DNA of 64,000 nucleotides from Lysinibacillus parviboronicapiens (GTDB lineage Bacteria; Bacillota; Bacilli; Bacillales_A; Planococcaceae), in assembly GCF_003049575.1 (NCBI RefSeq), contig NZ_PYWI01000004.1, forward strand, positions 124,001 through 188,000. The letters are read 5' to 3'. The position numbers and the translations under genes are program-made. The notes under the pieces are model-generated. The model ran no database searches and was not told the origin of the DNA. It saw only the letters and a program-made list of their open reading frames with translations. Of this stretch, positions 16,283 through 24,507 are shown one piece after another; position 1 is the first letter of the stretch, and each line of letters starts with the position of its first letter.

Positions 16283-16533
16283 TGCTTCGTTCCTTCTATT
16301 ATAATGCAAGTCGATACAATCAATAAATCTCTCGTTAAAATCGCATCACCTGCAGTGGCGTATACCTCTTTGACCACCCCATCCTTTGATGCTTGTACCG
16401 TTGTTTCCATTTTCATGCTTGGTTCGCAGACATAATCACAGTGCCACCCAGCAATTTCAAAAGCGATTACAGTTAAAACTAAAACGATACAAGCTATGTC
16501 GTTACTCCATAGCCTTTCATTTTTTATTTGCAA
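16270..16533 (-). pseudogene. Chimeric remnant with pyruvate carboxylase biotinyl-domain end
   Basis: An 87-codon frame. Residues about 1-38 form a hydrophobic segment, but residues 40-72 (16318-16416) read MKMETTVQASKDGVVKEVY and then AGDAI..DLLI. That is the biotin-lysine motif (M-K-M, Lys41) and following strands of the carboxyl-carrier domain at the end of pyruvate carboxylase. The preceding 1,000 residues of that enzyme are absent, and in real family members the motif is preceded by EA rather than PS. Further hydrophobic coding-like sequence extends upstream in frame to about 16625 without a start. I read it as fused debris, not a working gene. Confidence 0.6.
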
Positions 16534-17005
16534 ACGCCCAAAAAAGTAAAGAATTAGAATGATTGTGACGATAGCTGACCAAGCTAAACTGCCACCGACC
16601 GCCTGTAAAATCTTGTGTGAACGTCAAATTTCATACTCCCAAATTTAATTTATCTCCACATTAAATTCATCTTTATGTAGTTGCATCAATGGTTAACGCT
16701 CTGTTGTCATCATATCTAGCAGCGATTGTGTCGTTACATCCACGCAAAAAATACCTATGGCTGACACTTCCCCCCTTTCGGTACAAAATAGGTGGATAAA
16801 CAAAGAGACAATCCTTTCATTTCATCCACATATTTCACAACAGGAGATTAGGTCATCTGATGAATATATGTTACGATATAGTTACTAATTTTTTATATTT
16901 CTTAAATTCACACGCATGACATTTATCAGTGAGTAATTTACAAACCATCATGTATAATAAAGCTACCATTACTGCAATTGACAGAAACAAATGAGGTGTA
17001 GTTCC
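16534..17005. other. Intergenic upstream of lutR
   Basis: Left part continues the decayed membrane-like frame of the pyruvate carboxylase remnant. Around 16700-16800 a minus-strand frame reads IGIFCVDVTTQSLLDMM before a stop, another possible fragment. The right part is the lutR promoter region with a LutR-type palindrome at 16853. Confidence 0.4.
16853..16863. promoter_or_regulatory. Palindromic operator upstream of lutR
   Basis: TCATCTGATGA, a perfect 11-bp inverted repeat 143 bp before the lutR start. The identical sequence precedes lutA. Probably a LutR (FadR-type GntR) binding site and so autoregulation. Confidence 0.6.
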
Positions 17006-17734
17006 TTGGAATTAAAGAAAATTAAACCAAAAAAAATATATGAAGAAGTCGCAGAAATCCTCTATGAAAAAATTCGAGCTGGCGAATTAAAGCCCGGAGA
17101 TCGCCTAGATTCGGTAGAACAATTAGCCGAACAGTTACAAGTAAGCAGGTCTGCTATCAGAGAGGCACTATCTGCTTTAAAAGCGATGGGCTTAATCGAA
17201 ATTAAACAGGGTTCGGGCACCTTTGTCAAAAGTATTCAGGCCAACCAACTTGATTTCCCCTTATCGACAGCTATGTTAACTAATAAACAAGATGTCTCCC
17301 ACCTGCTAGAAATCCGCAAAATTATTGAAGTTGGCGCTGCTGCTAGTGCTGCGATGCATCGAACAGAAGAAGATTTGCAAGCCATGATGCAAATTTTGGA
17401 CGAAATGAAACGTGTACAAGGTGATGGCGAACTAGGAGAAAAAGTAGATTTTCAGTTCCATTCAGCAATTTCTACAGCCTCTCAAAATCCCCTTCTAGCA
17501 ACTTTATTAGATCAAGTTTCTGGTTTAATGATTGAAACTATGAGAGAAACAAGACGTCTATGGTTGTTCTCTAAAAAAACGACGAGCGAAAAATTATATG
17601 ATGAACATATGCAAATTTTCCTTGCTATTAAACATCAAAATGAAGAATTAGCGAAACAAACCATGGCTTCGCATCTAAGTAATGTGGAGAAAGTACTCAT
17701 GCAATACTTTGAACGGACAGAGTCCATCAACTAA
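17006..17734 (+). CDS. lutR: FadR-subfamily GntR regulator, likely LutR
   Basis: 242 residues. The N-terminal winged helix (about 8-72) contains SVEQLAEQLQVSRSAIREAL and the wing KQGSGTFV; the C-terminal all-helical FCD domain has the ligand-site residues in EIRKIIE, DFQFHSAI and HLSNVE. By position upstream of lutABC and shared operators it is the lactate-responsive repressor LutR. Start is TTG 17006, seven bases after GAGGTG; an ATG at 16991 overlaps that site. A paired-hairpin element directly follows the stop and probably terminates the message before lutABC, which has its own promoter. Confidence 0.85.
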   Translation: MELKKIKPKKIYEEVAEILYEKIRAGELKPGDRLDSVEQLAEQLQVSRSAIREALSALKAMGLIEIKQGSGTFVKSIQANQLDFPLSTAMLTNKQDVSHLLEIRKIIEVGAAASAAMHRTEEDLQAMMQILDEMKRVQGDGELGEKVDFQFHSAISTASQNPLLATLLDQVSGLMIETMRETRRLWLFSKKTTSEKLYDEHMQIFLAIKHQNEELAKQTMASHLSNVEKVLMQYFERTESIN

Positions 17735-17737
17735 TAA

Positions 17738-17820
17738 GGGCTGTCTCTTCTATGATGGGGAGCTCGGACTGTAGGCAAACTCAAATTCCTTTTAGGTCTG
17801 CCAACAGTCTTTTTTCTTTG
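17738..17820. terminator. Paired-hairpin terminator element, third copy
   Basis: GACTGTAGGCAaAC / GTcTGCCaACAGTC (17767-17809) followed by TTTTTT on the plus strand, with a partial second hairpin to its left. It is the reverse orientation of the element at 5595-5680 and ends the lutR transcript. Confidence 0.7.
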
Positions 17821-17841
17821 TAAAATACATAGTAAGAAACC

Positions 17842-17989
17842 GTTGATTTCGGGTTCGAGTTACTCCCTTTCCGCAGAACGGATTGTCATAAAAATAGATT
17901 TTCCGTACGTGCTGTTCCTGCAGGAAGCTTTGCTCTGTAGTGAAAGGCGAATACTGTCAGCAACACTCGCCGCCTACGCGCCAATCAAC
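17842..17989 (-). repeat. Diverged Bacillaceae-type dispersed repeat
   Basis: Bounded by GTTGATTTC and CCAATCAAC, with internal TTTCCGC and CTGTAGTGAAAGGCG. It is a diverged reverse copy of 5456-5570, again next to a paired-hairpin terminator. An ORF of 88 codons across it is a by-product. Confidence 0.6.
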
Positions 17990-18125
17990 TTGTATCGCCT
18001 ACACTATCTTAACCCGAAAAATATTTTTGGGCTTCCTGCGCGCCAAAAACAAGAGAAAATTTTTCCCCCAAGCACGAATATTTATGATGAATACGTCCAT
18101 GTAAAATAGGCCACGCAGACGGTAG

Positions 18126-18169
18126 ACAAAATCCCCCGAGCGTATCACCTCTCAGGGGATTTTGTCGTT
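18126..18169. terminator. Terminator-like hairpin before lutA
   Basis: Stem ACAAAATCCCC / GGGGATTTTGT with an 18-base loop. It insulates lutABC from the repeat region. Confidence 0.65.
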
Positions 18170-18327
18170 TTTGAAGGTAGTAAAATTCAAGTTTTCACCA
18201 GATTTTATGTATGAGTCGTCTCTGTAAACTTTTTTTCAAAGCTTTTATTTTTAGAAAATTTAATATAAACACTTTCTTTCGTCTGAAAAGTTGTAGTATT
18301 ATAAAAACAATATATTCACCACCTAAG

Positions 18328-18338
18328 TCATCTGATGA
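18328..18338. promoter_or_regulatory. Palindromic operator upstream of lutA
   Basis: TCATCTGATGA, inside a 13-bp perfect palindrome GTCATCTGATGAC, 54 bp before the lutA start. Identical core to the site before lutR. Likely where LutR represses the lut operon in the absence of lactate. Confidence 0.65.
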
Positions 18339-18391
18339 CCAGTTGATTTGGTAGTGATGAGGGGAAAAGCTGTATTAAAGGAGCGATGATC

Positions 18392-19108
18392 ATGAAAGTA
18401 ACACTTTTTGCGACTTGTTTAGTCGATATGTTTCAAGGAGATGTAGGAAAAGCAGTCGTAGAAGTATTAGAAAGACTAGGCTGTACGATAGACTTTCCAG
18501 AAAATCAAATTTGCTGTGGACAGCCAGCTTACAATAGTGGTTATGTGCAAGAGTCAAAAAATGCAATGAAAAAAATGATACTGGCTTTCGAACATGCGGA
18601 ATATGTAGTCTCCCCTTCCGGATCATGTGCCTATATGTTTAAGGAGTATCCAGAAGTGTTTAAAGGCGATGCTGTTTGGGAACCAAAAGCCAAAGCATTA
18701 GCTACGAAGACATATGAATTCACTGAATTTATTGTAGATGTATTAAAAATAGAAGATGTTGGTGCTCATTTAGAAGGTACAGCAACTTATCATTCTTCTT
18801 GCCATATGACGAGATTGCTTGGTGTGCAAGAGGCACCCATGACATTGTTAAGCCATGTGAAAGGCTTACAGTATATAGAGCTGCCAGGAAAAGAGCGTTG
18901 CTGTGGATTTGGCGGCACCTTTTCAGTAAAAATGGGCAATATTTCAGGGCAAATGGTAAGTGAAAAAGTACAAAATGTAGAAGAAACAGGTGCTGATATT
19001 TTAATTGGTGCTGATGCTGGTTGTTTAATCAATATCGGTGGTCGAATTGATCGACAAGGCAAACCAATAAAAGTAATGCATATTGCAGAAGTTCTAAACT
19101 GTCGATAA
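18392..19108 (+). CDS. lutA: Lactate utilisation Fe-S protein LutA
   Basis: 238 residues with two cysteine-rich CCG domains: [12 protein letters not shown] with SGSCAYM, and HSSCHMTR with [12 protein letters not shown]. These bind an Fe-S cluster as in the glycolate oxidase GlpC/heterodisulfide reductase families. With LutB and LutC it oxidises L-lactate to pyruvate in the cytoplasm. Start ATG 18392 is eight bases after AAAGGAG; the ATG six bases upstream is too close. First gene of lutABC, under the palindromic operator at 18328. Confidence 0.93.
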   Translation: MKVTLFATCLVDMFQGDVGKAVVEVLERLGCTIDFPENQICCGQPAYNSGYVQESKNAMKKMILAFEHAEYVVSPSGSCAYMFKEYPEVFKGDAVWEPKAKALATKTYEFTEFIVDVLKIEDVGAHLEGTATYHSSCHMTRLLGVQEAPMTLLSHVKGLQYIELPGKERCCGFGGTFSVKMGNISGQMVSEKVQNVEETGADILIGADAGCLINIGGRIDRQGKPIKVMHIAEVLNCR

Positions 19109-19223
19109 ACAACTACTATGCAAAAGCCACTTATTATAGCTCCACGACGCATTGGGCTGAGTACTAAGCTAGGCACTAATAACCATTCACATACACACTA
19201 ATCATCTCCAAGGAGGGTATCAG

Positions 19224-20651
19224 ATGTCAATGAAAACTAGTGATGATCCGTTTAAAAATCGGGTTTCTAAAGAATTAACAAATACGTTTATGCGAGGGGC
19301 CGTATCAAGCGCACAAGAACGTTTCCAAACCCGCCGCCTCAAACAAGCGGACGAACTGGGCCATTGGGAGGAATGGCGCTCACATGGTGAAGAAATTCGC
19401 CAACATGTGCTAGCAAACTTAGATTATTACTTATATGAATTAAGCGAAAACGTGTCAAAAAGAGGTGGCCATGTCTTCTTCGCGCAAACAGCACAAGAAG
19501 CGACAGCCTATATCCAACAAATCGCGAACGAAAAACAGGCCAGAAAAATCGTAAAATCAAAATCCATGGTCACAGAAGAAATTCATTTAAACGCAGCACT
19601 AGAGCAACTTGGCTGTGAAGTGATTGAGACTGACCTTGGTGAATACATTTTACAGGTAGATGACCATGAACCTCCCTCCCATATTGTTGTACCTGCCCTG
19701 CATAAAAACAAAGAGCAAATTCGTGATGTTTTTAAAGACAAGCAAGGCTACGATAAGACAGAAAAACCAGAAGAGCTCGCACTTTATGTTCGTGAAAAAT
19801 TGCGTAATGAGTACTTAACCGCAGATATTGGCATTACAGGCTGTAACTTCGCCATCGCAGAAAGTGGCTCCATTACACTTGTCACAAACGAAGGAAATGC
19901 TGATTTAGTGACAGCCTTACCAAAAACACAAATTACTGTTATGGGGATGGAAAGAATTGTCCCTACCTTTGAAGAGATGGAAGTACTCGTCAGTCTGTTA
20001 ACAAGAAGTGCGGTTGGACAAAAGCTAACTAGCTATATTACAACATTAACAGGCATAAAAGATGAAGGTGATACGGACGGACCAGAGGAGTTCCATTTAG
20101 TCATTGTCGATAACGGACGTTCAGACATTTTAGGCGGAGAATTCCAACCAATCCTACAATGTATTCGTTGTGCGGCCTGTGTCAATGCTTGCCCGGTTTA
20201 CCGTCATGTCGGTGGGCATACCTATGGCTCTATTTACTCTGGCCCAGTCGGCGTCGTGCTATCGCCATTACTAGGAGGCTATGAAGATTTCAAAGAATTA
20301 CCGTACGCTTCCACATTATGCGGTGCTTGTACGGACGCTTGTCCAGTGAAAATCCCGTTGCATCAACTTATTCATAAGCATCGTCAAGTCATAGTGGAAA
20401 ATGAGGGAAAAGCACCTGTTTCTGAAAAGCTATTAATGAAAGCATTTGGTTTTGGCGCTGCCTCCCCATCCTTATTTAAAATGGCGACAAAAATGGCCTC
20501 GCCAGTGATGTCTCCATTTACCAAAGATAATAAGATTTCAAACGGTCCAGGCCCATTGAAAGCGTGGACAGCAGACAGAGATTTTCCAGCACCAAACAAA
20601 GAAAATTTCCGTGATTGGTTCAAAAAACGTCCAATAGGAGGCGAAGAATAA
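19224..20651 (+). CDS. lutB: Lactate utilisation Fe-S protein LutB
   Basis: 475 residues, close to LutB of B. subtilis. The N-terminal two thirds resemble the LUD domain ([20 protein letters not shown]). Two ferredoxin-type cluster motifs follow: [15 protein letters not shown] (from about 313) and [13 protein letters not shown] (from about 366), so two 4Fe-4S clusters should pass electrons to the respiratory chain. Start ATG 19224 follows GGAGGG. The TAA stop overlaps the lutC ATG as TAATG, implying coupled translation. Confidence 0.94.
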   Translation: MSMKTSDDPFKNRVSKELTNTFMRGAVSSAQERFQTRRLKQADELGHWEEWRSHGEEIRQHVLANLDYYLYELSENVSKRGGHVFFAQTAQEATAYIQQIANEKQARKIVKSKSMVTEEIHLNAALEQLGCEVIETDLGEYILQVDDHEPPSHIVVPALHKNKEQIRDVFKDKQGYDKTEKPEELALYVREKLRNEYLTADIGITGCNFAIAESGSITLVTNEGNADLVTALPKTQITVMGMERIVPTFEEMEVLVSLLTRSAVGQKLTSYITTLTGIKDEGDTDGPEEFHLVIVDNGRSDILGGEFQPILQCIRCAACVNACPVYRHVGGHTYGSIYSGPVGVVLSPLLGGYEDFKELPYASTLCGACTDACPVKIPLHQLIHKHRQVIVENEGKAPVSEKLLMKAFGFGAASPSLFKMATKMASPVMSPFTKDNKISNGPGPLKAWTADRDFPAPNKENFRDWFKKRPIGGEE

Positions 20652-21367
20652 TGAAGGGTATCATTGAAAACCGCGATACATTTTTAAATAAAATTGCCCA
20701 TCAGCTAGGGCGAACACCTACAAAAAATATAGAACAACCAATTTGGCAATATCAACCCCAAGATCGTGTCCTAAAAGATGCAACTCAGGACGAATTAGTA
20801 GCAGTATTACAAGAGCAATGCCTAAATATCAATACCAATGTAGTCATCACAAATACCGCAAAACTTGCGGATACCCTCCAAACAGTCGTCGACAGTTTTG
20901 GTGGCCGCTCCGTGATAACGTGGAAAGATGACCGCTTCCAAAAATATGGACTGTCTCAGTTAATGAACGAACAATGGCCACAAGCAAACATCGATCTTTA
21001 CGTTTGGAACTCTGCACAACCTGAAGAAAACATTATACAAGCCGAAAAAGCCAACATCGGCATAACCATTAGTGAAATGACACTAGCCGAATCAGGCACG
21101 GCGGTGCTATTTAGCGACAAAGATAAAGGCAGGTCTGTAAGTTTTTTACCTGAAAAATCTATCATTTTGATTCCTAAAAGTACTATCGTTCCACGAATGA
21201 CACAAGCGGCACGCTGGATACGTGAAAAAATGCACAGCGGGGAAAAAGTTGCTTCGTGCGTCAATTTCATCACAGGACCTAGTAACTCTGCGGATATTGA
21301 AATGATACTCGTCGTCGGCGTACACGGCCCTATTAAAGCCATTTATATTGTAATTGAAGATCAATAA
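20651..21367 (+). CDS. lutC: Lactate utilisation protein LutC
   Basis: 238 residues, single LUD (DUF162) domain with KANIGITISEMTLAESGTAV, RSVSFLPEKSIILIPKSTIV and the C-terminal ITGPSNSADIEMILVVGVHG motif. Third subunit of the L-lactate oxidation system. Start ATG 20651, eight bases after AGGAGGCG, overlaps the lutB stop by one base. The operon is followed by a copy of the two-hairpin repeat and a long-loop hairpin. No lactate permease gene is adjacent. Confidence 0.93.
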   Translation: MKGIIENRDTFLNKIAHQLGRTPTKNIEQPIWQYQPQDRVLKDATQDELVAVLQEQCLNINTNVVITNTAKLADTLQTVVDSFGGRSVITWKDDRFQKYGLSQLMNEQWPQANIDLYVWNSAQPEENIIQAEKANIGITISEMTLAESGTAVLFSDKDKGRSVSFLPEKSIILIPKSTIVPRMTQAARWIREKMHSGEKVASCVNFITGPSNSADIEMILVVGVHGPIKAIYIVIEDQ

Positions 21368-21452
21368 GTGAAACTTTAGTCAGCGGGGGCTTGCCTTTCC
21401 CCCACTAATTGATAGTCGCAGCAATCGGGCTTTTTTGGTCAGCTAATCGAAA
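21363..21452. repeat. Diverged copy of the two-hairpin repeat
   Basis: AAGTGAAACTTTAGTCAGCG, then CCCCCACTAATTGATAG and AGCAATCGGGCTTTTTTGG, then GTCAGCTAATCG. It follows the order of the 3158-3541 units but lacks the right half of the second hairpin. The first hairpin GTCAGCGGGGG/CCCCCACTAAT may act as the lutC terminator. Confidence 0.7.
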
Positions 21453-21766
21453 AGATGTAAGGTTCAAGTGAAAAACTCCTATCCTCGTATTGTCATACAA
21501 CCTTACACCTTTTTAAAAATGCCATATAGTATATGATTGCGCGCCTATTAGAGCAAAAATCTATTAGGCTATCTTTGCTACACTAAAAACTGAAGACTCT
21601 ATACCATCATGATAAAATATCGTTAAAAAGCCTGATACTTTTAAAGTACCAAACTTTTAAGCAACTATATTCCGTTTGATGTACGACCAGACAAGTACTC
21701 ATTCCAAGTTTATTGAAAAATCACGTCAGGTTCCCCTCCCCGACCCGCTTTTTATCGTTGATGTTT
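21453..21766. other. Intergenic between lutC and MFS gene
   Basis: A hairpin TGTAAGGTT / AACCTTACA with a long loop (21456-21509) and T5 may terminate lutABC. The rest is AT-rich without recognisable genes. Confidence 0.4.
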
Positions 21767-23047
21767 CTAAGGTTGAACGCTTTCCATCACTGGCTCCACC
21801 AATTCAGGATGGGCCTCTTTTAGCACAGCTGGTCTTAACAGCACAAGCGTAATGGTAACGATAATGACACTCGTAACAAGCAGAATCCCTGTCGCTGGAA
21901 GCGTATCGTATAATATGCCGTAAACTAACATCCCAATCGGCATCATTGACATGGCCATAGTTTCCATCAGCCCGAACACGCGCCCACGATATTCCTCAGA
22001 AATGAGCTTTTGCATAAAGACCCCAAGCGGCATATTAATGCCCATTTCAAAAATAGCGAAAATAAAATAGAGACCGATGTAAAAGATAAAAATCGTGATA
22101 TACGAAAGATTTGTCACTAATGGTATTACTGCAAGCCCTAAACTACCAGATAGAAGCAATAAACTAATCTTTGAGAATCGCAATGGCATTTTAACTTCTG
22201 CCTGTGTTGCAAAATAGAGTGAAGCTACTAACATACCAATTGCGCCTGACGCTTGAATAAAGCCAAAATGTGTTGACTCCACTTTCAGTATTTCAATAAT
22301 AATATAGGTTCCCCCAACAACGATGGCTGAGAAAAATAAATTAATCCATAAAGACAGCCACATCACCACTTTAATGACTTTCTGTTGCTTGATATAACGA
22401 AAGCCACTCGCCAGTCCTGCCCATATTTTTTCCTTCTCCACATTCTCTTGTCGTTTACTATATAATTTGAAATCCATTGTTGCCTCTAAACAAAAAGCAA
22501 TGATATAGGCAACCATATGCACGATTAAAAATACTTCCATCGAGAAAAAGCCATACATCATTCCACCGATAACAGGTCCACCAATAGCAGCTACCGACAT
22601 CGACATTTGATTGAACGACATCGCACGCTGTAAACGCTCTGGATTCACTAAAGTAGCGATTGCCGAGCTAAACGTTACACCCGAAAACGCTGAGCACAGC
22701 GTATAGAATACGGTCGTCACATAGATCGCGTTGACTGATATACCTACTGTCTCCGTATAAAGTAGTAAACCACCCATTGTCAAAACTGTTCCCGCCTGTG
22801 CCAATAAAATAGTTCGTTTTTTTGAATAATTATCTGCGACATAGCCTGCAAGTGGCGCCACCAGTGCGCGCGGTAATATGGAACAAATCATATTCGTCGC
22901 AAAGCTCATGGCAGAACCTGTCATTGCTAAAATATACAAACTAATACCAAATGACAGGACATGCGACCCTAACATCGCAATCATTTTACTGGCGGTAAAA
23001 GTCCATAAATGATAGGTCGCCTTCTTATATTTTTCCGCTTCATTCAT
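21767..23047 (-). CDS. MFS family exporter
   Basis: 426 residues with about twelve membrane helices, in the macrolide/multidrug efflux branch of the major facilitator superfamily (PLAGYVADNYSKKRTIL in the 2-3 loop, RAMSFNQMSMSVAAIGGPVIG in the fifth region). Likely proton-coupled export; the substrate is unknown. Start ATG 23047 (MNEAEKYKK) follows GGAGGGG; a longer frame to 23260 runs through the divergent regulator gene and is an artefact. It shares a 127-bp control region with two 17-bp palindromes with the HTH-TPR regulator, which probably controls it. Confidence 0.88.
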   Translation of the reverse strand: MNEAEKYKKATYHLWTFTASKMIAMLGSHVLSFGISLYILAMTGSAMSFATNMICSILPRALVAPLAGYVADNYSKKRTILLAQAGTVLTMGGLLLYTETVGISVNAIYVTTVFYTLCSAFSGVTFSSAIATLVNPERLQRAMSFNQMSMSVAAIGGPVIGGMMYGFFSMEVFLIVHMVAYIIAFCLEATMDFKLYSKRQENVEKEKIWAGLASGFRYIKQQKVIKVVMWLSLWINLFFSAIVVGGTYIIIEILKVESTHFGFIQASGAIGMLVASLYFATQAEVKMPLRFSKISLLLLSGSLGLAVIPLVTNLSYITIFIFYIGLYFIFAIFEMGINMPLGVFMQKLISEEYRGRVFGLMETMAMSMMPIGMLVYGILYDTLPATGILLVTSVIIVTITLVLLRPAVLKEAHPELVEPVMESVQP

Positions 23048-23082
23048 CAAAAACCCCTCCATATTTTTAACTAAATTTAAAA

Positions 23083-23099
23083 GTTTAATTTTATTAAAC
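23083..23099. promoter_or_regulatory. Palindromic operator 1 (MFS/HTH-TPR region)
   Basis: GTTTAATTTTATTAAAC, 36 bp before the MFS start. The 7-bp arms GTTTAAT/ATTAAAC are identical to those of the second site, 55 bp away centre to centre. Confidence 0.65.
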
Positions 23100-23137
23100 A
23101 AAATATAGCATAGTTCCCTCTTTTCAAGCAAGCAAAA

Positions 23138-23154
23138 GTTTAATATAATTAAAC
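23138..23154. promoter_or_regulatory. Palindromic operator 2 (MFS/HTH-TPR region)
   Basis: GTTTAATATAATTAAAC, just before the ribosome site of the HTH-TPR gene. Only the three centre bases differ from site 1, as expected for paired binding by one dimeric regulator. Confidence 0.65.
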
Positions 23155-23174
23155 AATAAAAAGGAGGCGAGGCA

Positions 23175-24422
23175 GTGGACTCTTTAGGCACTCGAATTCG
23201 CAAATTACGAAAAGAACGAAAATTAACATTAGAAGCACTTGCCGCCGACCGTCTAACCAAGGGTATGTTAAGTCAAATTGAAAATGATAAGGCCAAGCCG
23301 TCTATGGAAAGCCTAAATTATATTGCAGAACGTCTTGGGGTAAAAGCAAGTGAGCTACTTGAACAAGTAACGCCCACTACAATACGTCCTCTTTTAGAGC
23401 AAGTGGAAATCTTGTTTGCACAAGTAAAGCGTGGAGATAAGGACAATCATCAACAACTGGTTGCTATGATTGAGCCCTACGTAGAAGAACTCCCATTTAG
23501 CTATGAGGCTGGGCGTTTGCTATATATATATGCAGATGCGCAGTACGAAGCAGGTTTATCGACATGGGAACGGCCATTGCAACAAGCACGACAAATATTT
23601 AAAGAAATAAATTTGCTCAGTCATTGGTTTAAAACATATATGTTACAGCTAGCCGTATTAGCTGAAAATCGCCAATATGATGCGGCATACGCCTGTATTT
23701 TACAAGTACAAGAGGAAATTAAACAAGAAAATTATCAGTTAGATTCACGTGATATGGGTAAATTGGCTTATTTTATTAGCATCCTTCAGTTGGCTGTTGG
23801 AGAGCATGAGGAAGGGAAACAACTCATAAATGAAACCATTACAAATGCTCACCAAAACCAGCTGTATTACCATATTGATGATATGTATCGTATCGCTGCT
23901 TATTGTGCCATGATTGATGGGGACTTCGAACAGGCTGAACATCTGATGATGAAGCTGGAGCAATATCGAGTTTTTGTCGAACAAGTCGATGTGGACGCAT
24001 TTATCTTCGTATTACGAGCACATTATTATAATAATTATACAGGCGATTATCAGCAAGCATTAATGGAAATAGAACGCTTTAAAGCTCTCCACCATGGCGA
24101 TGTCCAAAAACTGGATGAAAATTTTTATTATGCAGAAAAAGGGAAATCCCTCTATTTTCTTGGTCAGTATTTAGAGGCAAAAGAAGCATTTGAGCACTAT
24201 AAAGAAATCCCGATGTACATCTCCCATCCATATGATTTGTTAAGTATGAATGAGTGCTTCTCCTATAAAGCCCTTAACTATGCACAGCTTGGTGAGTTAA
24301 CAACAGCTTACGAAATCGCCAAAAAAGCCTATATGGATTCCAAGGATTTAGTCGACCTTCCCTATAAAGATAAGATTAAGGAAACATATTTAACGATTAA
24401 AGCACAGATTAATTCCGTCTAG
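23175..24422 (+). CDS. XRE-family HTH regulator with TPR domain
   Basis: 415 residues. An N-terminal Cro/C1-type helix-turn-helix (about 5-60, LGTRIRKLRKERKLTLEALA and TKGMLSQIENDKAKPSMESL) is followed by about 340 residues of helical TPR-like repeats. This is the layout of Rgg/PlcR/Rap-related regulators and of many Bacillus efflux regulators; whether it senses a peptide is not shown. Start is GTG 23175 after AAGGAGGCGAGGCA. Divergent from the MFS exporter with two shared palindromes between them. No small signal-peptide gene is evident directly downstream. Confidence 0.86.
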   Translation: MDSLGTRIRKLRKERKLTLEALAADRLTKGMLSQIENDKAKPSMESLNYIAERLGVKASELLEQVTPTTIRPLLEQVEILFAQVKRGDKDNHQQLVAMIEPYVEELPFSYEAGRLLYIYADAQYEAGLSTWERPLQQARQIFKEINLLSHWFKTYMLQLAVLAENRQYDAAYACILQVQEEIKQENYQLDSRDMGKLAYFISILQLAVGEHEEGKQLINETITNAHQNQLYYHIDDMYRIAAYCAMIDGDFEQAEHLMMKLEQYRVFVEQVDVDAFIFVLRAHYYNNYTGDYQQALMEIERFKALHHGDVQKLDENFYYAEKGKSLYFLGQYLEAKEAFEHYKEIPMYISHPYDLLSMNECFSYKALNYAQLGELTTAYEIAKKAYMDSKDLVDLPYKDKIKETYLTIKAQINSV

Positions 24423-24439
24423 TAATATGCACTAAACAT

Positions 24440-24480
24440 AAAGGGATTGCACGCAATATGTAAAAGTGCAATCCCTTTAA
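24440..24480. terminator. Bidirectional terminator
   Basis: Perfect 13-bp stem AAAGGGATTGCAC / GTGCAATCCCTTT between convergent genes for the HTH-TPR regulator and the MutS2-like protein. Confidence 0.85.
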
Positions 24481-24507
24481 ATAAATCATTTTCTAGTTAT
24501 GAGAATG

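Noticed and set aside
17843-18109. 88-codon plus-strand frame
   Set aside because: Made largely of the dispersed repeat at 17842-17989.
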